DNA of 8,079 bases. Source: Candidatus Cloacimonadota bacterium (GTDB lineage Bacteria; Cloacimonadota; Cloacimonadia; Cloacimonadales; TCS61). Shown one piece after another: positions 1 to 6,145 of this stretch; position 1 is the stretch's first letter; every line of letters begins with the position of its first letter. Under the pieces are notes generated by a model. That model did not search any database and had not been told where the DNA came from. It worked only from the letters and a program-made list of their open reading frames with translations. Both the position numbers and the translations under genes were made by a program. The stretch spans positions 1 to 8,079 of the forward strand of contig DRTC01000143.1 in NCBI GenBank assembly GCA_011372345.1, in the 5' to 3' direction.

Positions 1-47
1 CTTTGTATTTAATAAATTTTCAAAAAAATTGATCATAAGGAGGAATT

Positions 48-1010
48 ATGCCGACTCTTAATAAACCAACCAGCGATCATGACAGGATAATACTACTTGA
101 TAACATTGTTCTAACCGGAAATCAGGACAATTTAGCGGGTGATAATCTGGTTGATCAGGCGACTTTGGATGCCATAACAAATTTTCTGCCGGGATTTAAA
201 ACTGCTGAGATCAATGTGAAAGCCAAAGCAGAGATCAAGATCACGCAGGTGCAGGAAAAAGGAGACAGTATCCGAATGGTGGAGATCAATTGCCGGGATA
301 CCTGGGAAGGTGTGAAGAGAAGAAAAGTAAGGTTGAATCTGCCGGATGTCTATCTGACCTATTATGAACTGCCTCTGGATGGGAAAGTTCCCAAAATTGA
401 TTCTGACGGAGACTGGCTGAAAACGCTGAGGAATATAATCGAAGGGGATGCCAGGGCTGTTGCTGCCGGTTATCCTGCTACCTCGGATCCCACTGCTGCC
501 GAGATGCAGACGGTTTATGATAATGGCATGGATGAATTCGATGATGTTGCTCGGGCAGACCGGGAGCATGATCAGGCACAGGCTGCTATCGCAGAATTGC
601 GTCCCAAAGCAGATGAATTTATCAATGAAGTTTATGACCAGCTTATGTTCAATACGCGTAAAATGGATAAAGCCAGCCAGCGTCGTGTAGCTCGCACTTA
701 CGGATACCGCTATGATTACTCTCCCGGTGAACCTCCGGAGGAAGTTCCTGCTGCTCCTGATCTCGCTGTCGAGTTTGTCCGACCTGATATGACCGTGTCC
801 TGCAATGAGGTGGAAACTGCCGCTGCTTACCAGTTCGTCTATTCCGAAGACGATATAAACTGGACAGAGCTTTATATCGGGAAGAACAATTCCTATACCT
901 ATCAGCCTCCAGTCGGAAGAAGAGTGTATCGTGTGCGTGCCGAGAATGAATACGGCTACGGGGATTGGAGCGAGGAAGTGGAATATACGGTGGAGGAGGT
1001 GCCGGAATAA
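48..1010 (+). CDS. Hypothetical protein with C-terminal fibronectin type III-like domain
   Basis: I do not recognise the family of the first two thirds of this 320-residue protein. The ATG is supported by a strong ribosome binding site, AAGGAGG at 37-43. There is no signal peptide or membrane segment, so it may be cytoplasmic or exported by a non-Sec route. Residues 1-115 look mixed alpha/beta, with charged strands such as 'AEIKITQVQEKG'. Residues 120-215 are mostly helical, acidic and rich in Ala/Asp/Glu. A Pro/Glu linker ('PGEPPEEVPAAPD', 226-238) leads to residues 239-317, which resemble a fibronectin III fold: 'YQFVYSEDDINWTEL', then 'RRVYRVRAENEYGYGDWSE', matching the usual 'Y.VRA.N..G.S.WS' end of that fold. 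Its base composition looks richer in G+C than the core genes here (about 50% in a 60-base sample against about 42% in ftsY). A palindromic repeat begins right after the stop. The function is unknown; a structural or adhesive role is only a guess from the FN3 domain. Confidence 0.8.
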   Translation: MPTLNKPTSDHDRIILLDNIVLTGNQDNLAGDNLVDQATLDAITNFLPGFKTAEINVKAKAEIKITQVQEKGDSIRMVEINCRDTWEGVKRRKVRLNLPDVYLTYYELPLDGKVPKIDSDGDWLKTLRNIIEGDARAVAAGYPATSDPTAAEMQTVYDNGMDEFDDVARADREHDQAQAAIAELRPKADEFINEVYDQLMFNTRKMDKASQRRVARTYGYRYDYSPGEPPEEVPAAPDLAVEFVRPDMTVSCNEVETAAAYQFVYSEDDINWTELYIGKNNSYTYQPPVGRRVYRVRAENEYGYGDWSEEVEYTVEEVPE

Positions 1011-1022
1011 ACCTCACCCCAG

Positions 1023-1043
1023 CCCTCTCCTGAGAGGAGAGGG
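1023..1043. repeat. Palindromic repeat, 8-bp stem
   Basis: CCCTCTCC (1023-1030) and GGAGAGGG (1036-1043) form a perfect 8-bp stem with loop TGAGA. It begins 12 bases after the stop codon of the upstream gene. No T-run follows (next bases AGAAATT), so a classical terminator is unlikely. The surrounding 'CCTCACCCCAGCCCTCTCC' wording is, from memory, a common dispersed intergenic repeat in many bacteria. Confidence 0.7.
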
Positions 1044-1052
1044 AGAAATTTG

Positions 1053-1087
1053 ACTCGACTTGTCCCGAAGGCTTTCGGGATGCGAGT
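1053..1087. repeat. Two-step hairpin repeat
   Basis: The inner stem TCCCGAA (1063-1069) / TTCGGGA (1074-1080) is perfect, with loop GGCT. The outer stem ACTCG (1053-1057) / CGAGT (1083-1087) is also perfect, separated from the inner one by an asymmetric internal loop. This looks like a REP-type element; no copy of the same sequence is seen elsewhere in the window. Confidence 0.65.
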
Positions 1088-1109
1088 TGAGACCGATTTG
1101 AATATCCAA

Positions 1110-1124
1110 TAAGCCAAAGGCTTA
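1110..1124. repeat. Short perfect hairpin
   Basis: TAAGCC (1110-1115) and GGCTTA (1119-1124) form a perfect 6-bp stem with loop AAA. It appears to interrupt a repetitive 'AATATCCAAT...TATCGAACAAGG' stretch, which hints at a nested insertion, but this cannot be shown from one copy. Confidence 0.45.
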
Positions 1125-1178
1125 CAAGTATCGAACAAGGAACATCCAATTATCAACAATGAAGAAATGAATCAATAG

Positions 1179-1198
1179 CCCCGTCCTTCAGGGCGGGG
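1179..1198. repeat. GC-rich hairpin
   Basis: CCCCGTCC (1179-1186) pairs with GGGCGGGG (1191-1198) through 8 positions, one of them a G-T wobble, with loop TTCA. Hairpins of this wording are often seen at the ends of IS200/IS605-type elements (recollection, not tested). No tnpA or tnpB remnant is visible nearby. Confidence 0.6.
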
Positions 1199-1212
1199 AA
1201 TCCTTCGTTGCT

Positions 1213-1260
1213 CGTTCCAATGCTCCAGCGTTGGAACGCAGAGCAGGACGCTCCAGCGTC
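1213..1260. repeat. Pair of hairpins sharing the loop TCCA
   Basis: The first hairpin is CGTTCCAATGC (1213-1223) / GCGTTGGAACG (1228-1238), 11 bp with one T-G wobble and loop TCCA. The second is GACGC (1247-1251) / GCGTC (1256-1260), perfect, again with loop TCCA. The shared CGCTCCAGCG-like core suggests a tandem or partial duplication of one palindromic unit. Confidence 0.65.
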
Positions 1261-1294
1261 AAACCCGAATAATCGCAGAGCGAATAAAAAAGCA

Positions 1295-1316
1295 TTCCCA
1301 CGCAGGAGCGTGGGAA
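1295..1316. repeat. Perfect 9-bp hairpin
   Basis: TTCCCACGC (1295-1303) and GCGTGGGAA (1308-1316) are perfectly complementary around loop AGGA. The following 'CGAG' also follows the GGAA of the 1213-1238 hairpin in part (GGAACG), so the two may be distant relatives. It ends 45 bases before the next start codon. Confidence 0.65.
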
Positions 1317-1361
1317 CGAGAGCACGGGGAATCCGGAATTAAAAACAAAACTGAGGAAAAA

Positions 1362-2855
1362 ATGAAAAGACTAACTTTAATTCTATTGCTGATCATATCT
1401 TTTTGTCTTTATGCTGACTGGACAGAACAACAAAAAATTCTAGCATCAGATGGAACCGAAGATGATTATTTCGGTTATTCGGTGTCCATTAACGGAGATT
1501 ATGCCGTGATCGGTGCTTTTTATGATGGTGAGAATGGAGATGGTTCCGGTTCTGCTTATATCTTTCAGAGAAACGGTACCAACTGGACAGAGCAGGCAAA
1601 ATTAACTGCTTCCGATGGTGCTGCTTATGATGAGTTCGGTCGTTCAGTATGTATTGACGGAGATTATGTGGTGATCGGAGCTTATGGAGATGATGATAAT
1701 GGTTTTATGTCCGGATCGGCTTATATCTTCTGGAGAAACGGCAGCAACTGGAGCGAGCAGGCAAAATTAACCGCTTCCGATGGTGATGACTGGGATCGTT
1801 TCGGTTATTCAGTATCTATTTCTGGAGATTATGCAGTGATCGGAGCTTATAGGGATGATGATAATGGAGATGAATCAGGTTCTGCTTATATTTTTCAGAG
1901 AAACGGAGGTAGTTGGACGGAGCAGGCAAAATTAACTGCTTCCGATGGTGATGCTGGTGATTGGTTCGGTCGTTCAGTATTCATTGACGAAGATTATGCG
2001 TTAATTGGAGTTGAAGAAGATGAAGATAATGGAGAAGAATCAGGTTCTGCTTATATCTTTCATAGAAACGATAGCAGTTGGACAGAGCAGGCAAAATTAA
2101 CCGCTTCCGATGGTGCGGCTGATGATCATTTCGGTGAATCAGTATCCATTGACGGAGATTATGCACTGATTGGAGCTTATGGAGATTATGATAATGGAAT
2201 GAATTCCGGTTCTGCTTATATCTTTCAGAGAAACAGCAGCAGTTGGATAGAGCAGGATAAATTAACCGCTTCCGATGGTGCGGCTCATGATGACTTTGGT
2301 TTTTCAGTATCCATTAATGGCGATTATGCAGTGATTGGAGCTCATGGTGATGATGATAATGGAAGTGTTTCCGGTTCTGCTTATATCTTTAAGAGAAACG
2401 GCAGCAGTTGGATAGAGCAGGATAAATTAACCGCTTCCGATGGTGCGGCTCATGATGTCTTTGGTTTTTCAGTATCCATTAATGGCGATTATGCAGTGAT
2501 CGGAGCTCATTGTAATGATGATAATGGAGAATATTCCGGTTCTGCTTATATCTTCATTAATGATGGGCTTGCTATCGATGAAATTACGGGAAATGCAATT
2601 ATTAACACTTCTATGGCAGGCAACTTTCCCAATCCTTTTAATGCAATGACCAATATCGAATTTAATATCAGGAAAGAAACAAGTGCAATCCTGACCATCT
2701 ATAATATGAAAGGACAAACATTAGAACGAGCAGTATTCGGGAAAGGACATCATATTTATGAATGGAATGCAGAGAACTGTTGTTCAGGAGTTTATTACTA
2801 CACATTGGAATCCGGTAACTATTCAGAGACAAAGAAGATGATCCTGCTCAAGTAA
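1362..2855 (+). CDS. Secreted FG-GAP repeat protein with C-terminal type IX-like sorting domain
   Basis: This 497-residue protein is predicted to be secreted or surface-attached. Residues 1-18 form a signal peptide (Lys-Arg, a Leu/Ile core, then 'CLYA'), likely cut before Asp19. Residues 20-404 are exactly seven 55-residue repeats, each starting 'W[TSI]EQ.KL.ASDG', passing 'FG.SV.I.GDYA.IGA' and ending 'SGSAYIF.RN'. This matches FG-GAP repeats, which build beta-propellers such as the integrin alpha head; seven copies would make a whole seven-bladed propeller. The acidic 'GDDDNG' segments could bind calcium, which is an inference. A linker (405-420) leads to residues 421-497, beginning 'NFPNPFN' and ending 'YSETKKMILLK', like type IX (Por) sorting domains in the Bacteroidetes group and relatives. 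GAGG at 1353-1356 supports the ATG. A strong terminator follows, so it is probably transcribed alone. Ligand unknown. Confidence 0.9.
   Translation: MKRLTLILLLIISFCLYADWTEQQKILASDGTEDDYFGYSVSINGDYAVIGAFYDGENGDGSGSAYIFQRNGTNWTEQAKLTASDGAAYDEFGRSVCIDGDYVVIGAYGDDDNGFMSGSAYIFWRNGSNWSEQAKLTASDGDDWDRFGYSVSISGDYAVIGAYRDDDNGDESGSAYIFQRNGGSWTEQAKLTASDGDAGDWFGRSVFIDEDYALIGVEEDEDNGEESGSAYIFHRNDSSWTEQAKLTASDGAADDHFGESVSIDGDYALIGAYGDYDNGMNSGSAYIFQRNSSSWIEQDKLTASDGAAHDDFGFSVSINGDYAVIGAHGDDDNGSVSGSAYIFKRNGSSWIEQDKLTASDGAAHDVFGFSVSINGDYAVIGAHCNDDNGEYSGSAYIFINDGLAIDEITGNAIINTSMAGNFPNPFNAMTNIEFNIRKETSAILTIYNMKGQTLERAVFGKGHHIYEWNAENCCSGVYYYTLESGNYSETKKMILLK
1419..2573 (+). repeat. Seven tandem 165-bp coding repeats
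   Basis: The FG-GAP gene contains seven in-frame units of 165 bases with no spacing changes, beginning at 1419, 1584, 1749, 1914, 2079, 2244 and 2409. Units 6 and 7 are nearly identical over their first 102 bases (two differences), pointing to a recent duplication or gene conversion. The last unit diverges at its end, where it runs into the linker. Differences cluster in two places per unit: the residues between 'ASDG' and 'FG', and those between 'DNG' and 'SGSAYIF'. Confidence 0.93.
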
Positions 2856-2869
2856 ATTTCATAGAAGTA

Positions 2870-2905
2870 AAAAAGGGCTATTGGTCGATTCAATAGCCCT
2901 TTTTC
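2870..2905 (+). terminator. Intrinsic terminator of the FG-GAP gene
   Basis: GGGCTATTG (2875-2883) and CAATAGCCC (2891-2899) form a perfect 9-bp stem with a 7-base loop, extended by five A-T pairs to 14 bp (2870-2883 / 2891-2904). Five T residues follow the GC part, and the A-run on the other side could make it work in both directions. It starts 14 bases after the stop codon. Confidence 0.88.
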
Positions 2906-2915
2906 TTTTGCGGGA

Positions 2916-2969
2916 GACTTGGCACAAGTCCATTGTCTTGAAACAAGACACAGGATCTTGTGTTAAGTC
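2916..2969. repeat. Long imperfect hairpin made of smaller palindromes
   Basis: GACTTGGCACAAG (2916-2928) pairs with CTTGTGTTAAGTC (2957-2969) over 13 positions, two of them G-T wobbles. TCC (2929-2931) then pairs with GGA (2953-2955), and the tip is a perfect stem TGTCTTG (2934-2940) / CAAGACA (2944-2950) with loop AAA. The left arm is itself palindromic (GACTTG-GCA-CAAGTC, 2916-2930). It lies between the FG-GAP terminator and the toxin-antitoxin promoter region and may be a dispersed repeat or a regulatory structure. Confidence 0.6.
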
Positions 2970-2978
2970 GGACAAATG

Positions 2979-3027
2979 ATCCATTAAAAAATAATATTGG
3001 CAAAATACTCCCAATGGATTATTTTAT
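2979..3027 (+). promoter_or_regulatory. Candidate promoter/operator of the toxin-antitoxin pair
   Basis: TTGGCA (2997-3002) and TATTTT (3020-3025) are spaced 17 bases apart and could be -35 and -10 boxes. Inverted repeats overlap them: ATTGG (2996-3000) / CCAAT (3011-3015), and ATCCATT (2979-2985) / AATGGAT (3013-3019). Ribbon-helix-helix antitoxins usually bind such palindromes to repress their own operon, so this is a reasonable operator candidate, but in AT-rich DNA such matches arise easily. Confidence 0.35.
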
Positions 3028-3050
3028 CATAAAAAAGATAAAGGAATATT

Positions 3051-3305
3051 ATGAAAATTCAAACAAGTGTGAGGGTCGAAAATTCGATCTATAATGAGGC
3101 TAAATATATTTTCAAGAAATTTGGTCTTAGTTTTGGTGATGCTGTCAATATCTTTTTAGCAAAAGTTGCTATGGAAAAGAGTATCCCTTTCAAATTGAGC
3201 ATACCTTCGAAAGAATTGGAAAAGAGATCCGCTAATTTGGAAAATGATAATAATGTCCAAATATATGAAACCGCAAATGAATTATTTAAAGATTTAGGTA
3301 TCTGA
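3051..3305 (+). CDS. DinJ/RelB family antitoxin
   Basis: This 84-residue protein is the expected antitoxin of the toxin gene that starts one base after its stop. Residues 3-9 ('IQTSVRV') form the DNA-contacting strand, and residues 10-46 the two helices of a ribbon-helix-helix domain ('SFGDAVNIFLAKVAMEKSIPF'), a pattern typical of RelB/DinJ proteins. The C-terminal part (about 47-84), ending 'ANELFKDLGI', resembles the toxin-wrapping tail of this family. By family knowledge it neutralises the toxin by direct binding, and the complex represses the operon. An A-rich site with AAGGA just upstream (3041-3045) supports the ATG. The length is normal for DinJ-like antitoxins. The exact subfamily is less certain than the general assignment. 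Confidence 0.88.
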   Translation: MKIQTSVRVENSIYNEAKYIFKKFGLSFGDAVNIFLAKVAMEKSIPFKLSIPSKELEKRSANLENDNNVQIYETANELFKDLGI

Positions 3306-3306
3306 T

Positions 3307-3597
3307 TTGCTGAAAATAAAAATTGAGAAGTCTTTCCGGAAAGATATTGAAAGAGATAAGAAAAGCGGACAATATTCAAGCAATGATTTTGAAATTCTAA
3401 AGACATTGATTTCAGCATTACAAAATCGGCATAAGATAGATCCTAAATACAAAAGACATCCGTTAAAAGGAAAATTACAGGATTTCGAATCTGTTCATAT
3501 AAAAAATGATTGGCTGCTGATATTTACAGTCGATGAAATATTCCTGAACCTTGTAATGCTGGGAAAGCACACGCAGATTTATAGAAAATTTAAGTAA
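3307..3597 (+). CDS. YafQ-type RelE-superfamily mRNA interferase toxin
   Basis: This 96-residue protein aligns by eye with E. coli YafQ, a ribosome-dependent ribonuclease that cuts mRNA in translating ribosomes. Residues known to matter in YafQ appear in the same order and spacing: His51 ('KRHPLKG'), His64, Asp68 and Trp69 ('VHIKNDWLLIF'), and His88 ('GKHTQIY'). Tyr92 stands where YafQ has Phe91. The fold should be the compact RelE type, with a helical N-terminus and a C-terminal sheet. The start is a TTG at 3307, one base after the antitoxin stop, with only a weak upstream AGG (in 'TTAGGTATC'), so translation is probably coupled to the antitoxin and kept lower than it. All catalytic-type residues are present, so the toxin looks intact. 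A perfect hairpin follows the stop. Confidence 0.88.
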   Translation: MLKIKIEKSFRKDIERDKKSGQYSSNDFEILKTLISALQNRHKIDPKYKRHPLKGKLQDFESVHIKNDWLLIFTVDEIFLNLVMLGKHTQIYRKFK

Positions 3598-3602
3598 GAT
3601 AT

Positions 3603-3636
3603 AAACCTTCAAGGTTTCCAAAACCTTGAAGGTTTT
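3603..3636. terminator. Perfect 15-bp hairpin, double-palindrome family copy 1
   Basis: AAACCTTCAAGGTTT (3603-3617) and AAACCTTGAAGGTTT (3621-3635) are perfectly complementary around CCA. Each arm is also a palindrome (AAACCTT, one base, AAGGTTT), so the DNA can form one long or two short hairpins. It lies 5 bases after the toxin stop, between convergent genes, and could end transcription from either side, although the T-run is short (TTTT then CTAACTTT). It shares its layout with the copies at 6196-6228 and 6759-6791. Confidence 0.6.
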
Positions 3637-3840
3637 CTAACTTTCTACCTTCTCCTTCTTCTTCCTATCCACCAAACTATAGATCACTGGAATCACGAAC
3701 AGAGTAAAGAAAGCAGCACTGATCAATCCCCCGATCACGGTCAGAGCCATCGGAGATTTCAGTTCCGAACCTTCGGACTTGCTGGGAGCCATCGGCAGCA
3801 TTCCCATAATGGTTGTGATCGCAAAGTGTTCTTTCTTCAT
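3637..3840 (-). pseudogene. Remnant of the C-terminus of an RND efflux transporter
   Basis: On the minus strand, 67 codons read 'ITTIMGMLPMAP', 'EGSELKSPMALTVIGG' and 'TLFVIPVIYSLVDRKKK' before a TAG. This matches the very end of AcrB/HAE1-type RND pumps, where 'T..GMLP', 'GE..EL..PMA..VIGGL' and 'LTLFVVP..Y.L' form the last two membrane helices. A complete pump has over 1,000 residues; everything before roughly residue 8 of this reading is missing. Upstream of the ATG at 3838-3840 the sequence is not pump-like and runs into an 8-base periodic repeat and then the bamA stop codon. It is therefore best seen as a decayed fragment. A short expressed membrane peptide is possible, since the frame is open and begins with ATG, but upstream signals are weak (AGGG at a short distance). 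Confidence 0.8.
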
Positions 3841-3854
3841 TATTACCCTTTTTT

Positions 3855-3878
3855 TCTTTGTGCCTTCGCGTCTTTGCG
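3855..3878. repeat. Three 8-base periodic units
   Basis: On the minus strand the sequence reads CGCAAAGA, CGCGAAGG, CACAAAGA in direct succession. This kind of 'CGCAAAGACGC' wording is, from memory, a widespread dispersed intergenic sequence. It sits exactly between the bamA stop and the efflux-pump remnant, so it may mark the joint of a rearrangement. A looser relative lies at 6281-6308. Confidence 0.55.
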
Positions 3879-3883
3879 GTAAA

Positions 3884-6106
3884 CTAAAAAGTAGTTCCAA
3901 ACTGGAAATGCGGTTCCCAGCGTCCATTCTCAAAGTTATGAGCATAATCGAATCCGATCAAACCGAACGGACTGCGAATGCGGATACCCAATCCTGCACC
4001 TCTCTTCATTTCCCAGAAATTGAAATCCTCTAAACGATTATAACTGTTTCCCGCATCAAAGAAAAGTAACCCGACTATCTGATCTCCGGCAATTGGGGCT
4101 GCGTATTCTGTCGAGAAAATGATCTCTCTTAATCCGCCTTCGTTTGGTCCAACAGAACGGTCGGGATAACCGCGAATTCCATCAGGTCCTGTTCCTCCAA
4201 GATAAAATCTTTCATCAGGAGGAGCTTCTTCCCCATCATAACCGGTTACATATCCGAACCGCCATTTGGTGCGGAGAACAAGTTCCCAGACAGTTTTCGT
4301 GTACCAACTGACCTGGGCAATTTGCTTGTAGTATTTGAAATCACCGTAAAGTGGGCCACCTGCAAATTCACTGTAAAGTGTAAATTGCGAACCTGATGTT
4401 GGATAAAAGACATTATCACGGCTGTCGCGCGAGATGGTCATCGATAAAGCACTCGTATTCTGCCAGCCTTTTTCATCCAGTTCCGCGAGATTATCGGAAA
4501 TATCTTCCTCATCAACTCCCTCCAGAATATTGTATTTCTTTGTATATAAGGAATATCCAAATAAAATCCTGGAGTAATCAAGAAAACCGAGAGGTTTTCC
4601 CACCCTGATCGAACCTCCGTTCGTATTAATCCTGTATGTTGACCACTCCTTTGCTGTATGATAAACATCGAATCCAACCAGGATATTGCTATCGAGAAAA
4701 TACGGATTGGTAAAACTGAAATCATAATTTTGGGTTGTCTTGCCGAATTCCCATTTCAAAGAGGACTGCCAGGAATTTCCAAACAGATTATTGTGAGAAA
4801 CACTTAATTGCCCGACAATTCCATCCTGACTGTTGACAGCAATTCCGCCATTAGCAGAACCCGATATCTTGTCATTAACATGAATGACCAGATCGATATC
4901 TCCGTTTTTATTAATAGGACTATAATCAGGGAACAGATCCGGTTCAAATAAACCCATATTATAGATATTACTCAAAGTTCGTCTGACCTTTGATTGCCGG
5001 AAATAATCTCCCGGAGAGATCGCCAGATGTTTTCTGATCACCTTTTCCTTTGTCTTGCGATTTCCTTTGATATGGATCTTGCGGATCTTTGCTCTTGTAT
5101 TTTCCTTGATCACCAGATTTATATTGATCTTTCCCTTATCTTTTTGCAGTTCATGTTCGAACCCGGCATAAATATATCCTTCCTCATAATACATGGATGC
5201 AACATCGTTCAACTGTTTATTGAATTTATCCAGGTTGAATACTTCGTCTTCTTCAAATTTGAAATTACTAATGATCAGGTCATCAGTAAATCTGGAATTA
5301 CCGGAGACAAAAACCTTACCGAAATTATAGGATTTCCCCTCGTAAAGATAAATATCGATCATAAATTTATCTTCTACCAATTTCTTATCCCAGGAAACTA
5401 TACGCGTATCGATAAATCCTTTTTTATTATAATAATTGACTATACTTTCCAGGTCTTGATCAAATTTCTCCTGCTCGAATTTTCCGGAACGAAACAGACT
5501 CGCTTTTTTGGTTTTCATCTTACCGAGTATTTTTTTGGTAGTGATCTCTTTATTCCCGTGTATTTTTATCTTTTTGATCACAACTTTTGAGCCTTCCTCC
5601 ACCCGCACCAGAACATCGACTTTATTTTGATCAAGTTTGGTTATACTGAATTCTGCCTTTGCCTGATGATATCCTTTTTTCTTATATTCCCGGGAAATGG
5701 AATTAGCAACTTCTGCTTCCAGGAAAGGAGACCAGTAGCTTCCCGGTTTAAGCTTAACAAAATCTTCCATGGCTGAATCTTTGATCTTCTTATTTCCTTT
5801 GAATTCAACTGTATTTACAACAGGAAATTCCTTAACGATTACAGTTACTGAAATTCCCTGTTGAATATCTGTTTTTTCTATTTTGATGTCTTCGAAAACA
5901 CCTAACTGGTAAAGGCTTTTAATTGATTTTGCAACAGCTTCTGAAGTTAGATCCTCACCAACCTCAAAGGTTAATAATGTCAGGATCAATTCCTCTTCGA
6001 TATTCAGATTTCCCTGAATTTCGATTTCTAGGATCAAGTTGCCTTCTGCGCATAAAATTCCGGATATCAGGACTGTAAAGAAAGTTAACAACAGGATTCT
6101 ACGCAT
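3884..6106 (-). CDS. bamA: Outer membrane protein assembly factor BamA
   Basis: This 740-residue protein is the central Omp85 subunit of the BAM complex, which folds and inserts beta-barrel proteins into the outer membrane. Residues 1-20 form a signal peptide ending 'ILCA'. Five POTRA domains follow, each recognisable by a strand plus 'GN' turn: about 24-93, 94-171 ('VEFKGNKKI'), 172-257 ('IKIHGNKEI'), 258-335 ('VFVSGNSRF') and 336-412 ('IHIKGNRKT'). The beta-barrel covers about 415-740. It contains 'SRDSRDNVFYPTSG' (559-572), the conserved loop-6 motif as 'GPDGIRGY' (640-647), and ends in Phe, as barrel sorting signals do ('HFQFGTTF'). GGAGG on the minus strand (plus-strand 6111-6115), four bases from the ATG, supports the start. 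It is transcribed away from rpsT; the usual neighbours (skp/ompH, lpxD) are not visible on either side here. Confidence 0.96.
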   Translation of the reverse strand: MRRILLLTFFTVLISGILCAEGNLILEIEIQGNLNIEEELILTLLTFEVGEDLTSEAVAKSIKSLYQLGVFEDIKIEKTDIQQGISVTVIVKEFPVVNTVEFKGNKKIKDSAMEDFVKLKPGSYWSPFLEAEVANSISREYKKKGYHQAKAEFSITKLDQNKVDVLVRVEEGSKVVIKKIKIHGNKEITTKKILGKMKTKKASLFRSGKFEQEKFDQDLESIVNYYNKKGFIDTRIVSWDKKLVEDKFMIDIYLYEGKSYNFGKVFVSGNSRFTDDLIISNFKFEEDEVFNLDKFNKQLNDVASMYYEEGYIYAGFEHELQKDKGKININLVIKENTRAKIRKIHIKGNRKTKEKVIRKHLAISPGDYFRQSKVRRTLSNIYNMGLFEPDLFPDYSPINKNGDIDLVIHVNDKISGSANGGIAVNSQDGIVGQLSVSHNNLFGNSWQSSLKWEFGKTTQNYDFSFTNPYFLDSNILVGFDVYHTAKEWSTYRINTNGGSIRVGKPLGFLDYSRILFGYSLYTKKYNILEGVDEEDISDNLAELDEKGWQNTSALSMTISRDSRDNVFYPTSGSQFTLYSEFAGGPLYGDFKYYKQIAQVSWYTKTVWELVLRTKWRFGYVTGYDGEEAPPDERFYLGGTGPDGIRGYPDRSVGPNEGGLREIIFSTEYAAPIAGDQIVGLLFFDAGNSYNRLEDFNFWEMKRGAGLGIRIRSPFGLIGFDYAHNFENGRWEPHFQFGTTF

Positions 6107-6145
6107 TTATCCTCCAAAATATAATTCTAATTTAATTTTATGCGT

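Larger units (their letters stand above)
1011..1361. other. Gene-free stretch filled with palindromic repeats
   Basis: This 351-base interval between two genes contains no credible ORF. It holds at least six separate hairpin-forming segments, listed individually, and a stretch around 1099-1168 with recurring 'TATC.AA' and 'ACAAGGAACATCCAAT' words, typical of dispersed intergenic repeats in environmental genomes. I see no convincing promoter for the downstream FG-GAP gene and no T-rich terminator for the upstream gene. Confidence 0.7.

Noticed and set aside
649..1149. 166-codon minus-strand open frame overlapping the end of the FN3 gene and the repeats
   Set aside because: It crosses the strand of a better-supported gene and several palindromes; its composition (Arg/Ser/Pro-rich) looks like antisense reading.
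1011..1320. CRISPR array
   Set aside because: The palindromic units differ from one another and have no regular spacing or spacer-length pattern; no cas gene is present.
1419..2573. Non-coding tandem repeat or array
   Set aside because: The 165-base units are in frame and encode a conserved FG-GAP repeat, so the repetition is explained by the protein.
3841..3945. Upstream 35-codon extension of the efflux-pump remnant
   Set aside because: This part is antisense-free of pump homology, overlaps the bamA C-terminus in another frame, and runs through the periodic repeat.
4994..5590. 198-codon plus-strand open frame within bamA
   Set aside because: It lies wholly antisense to the well-supported POTRA region of bamA, has low-complexity Phe/Ile-rich content, and shows no recognisable domain or ribosome binding site.
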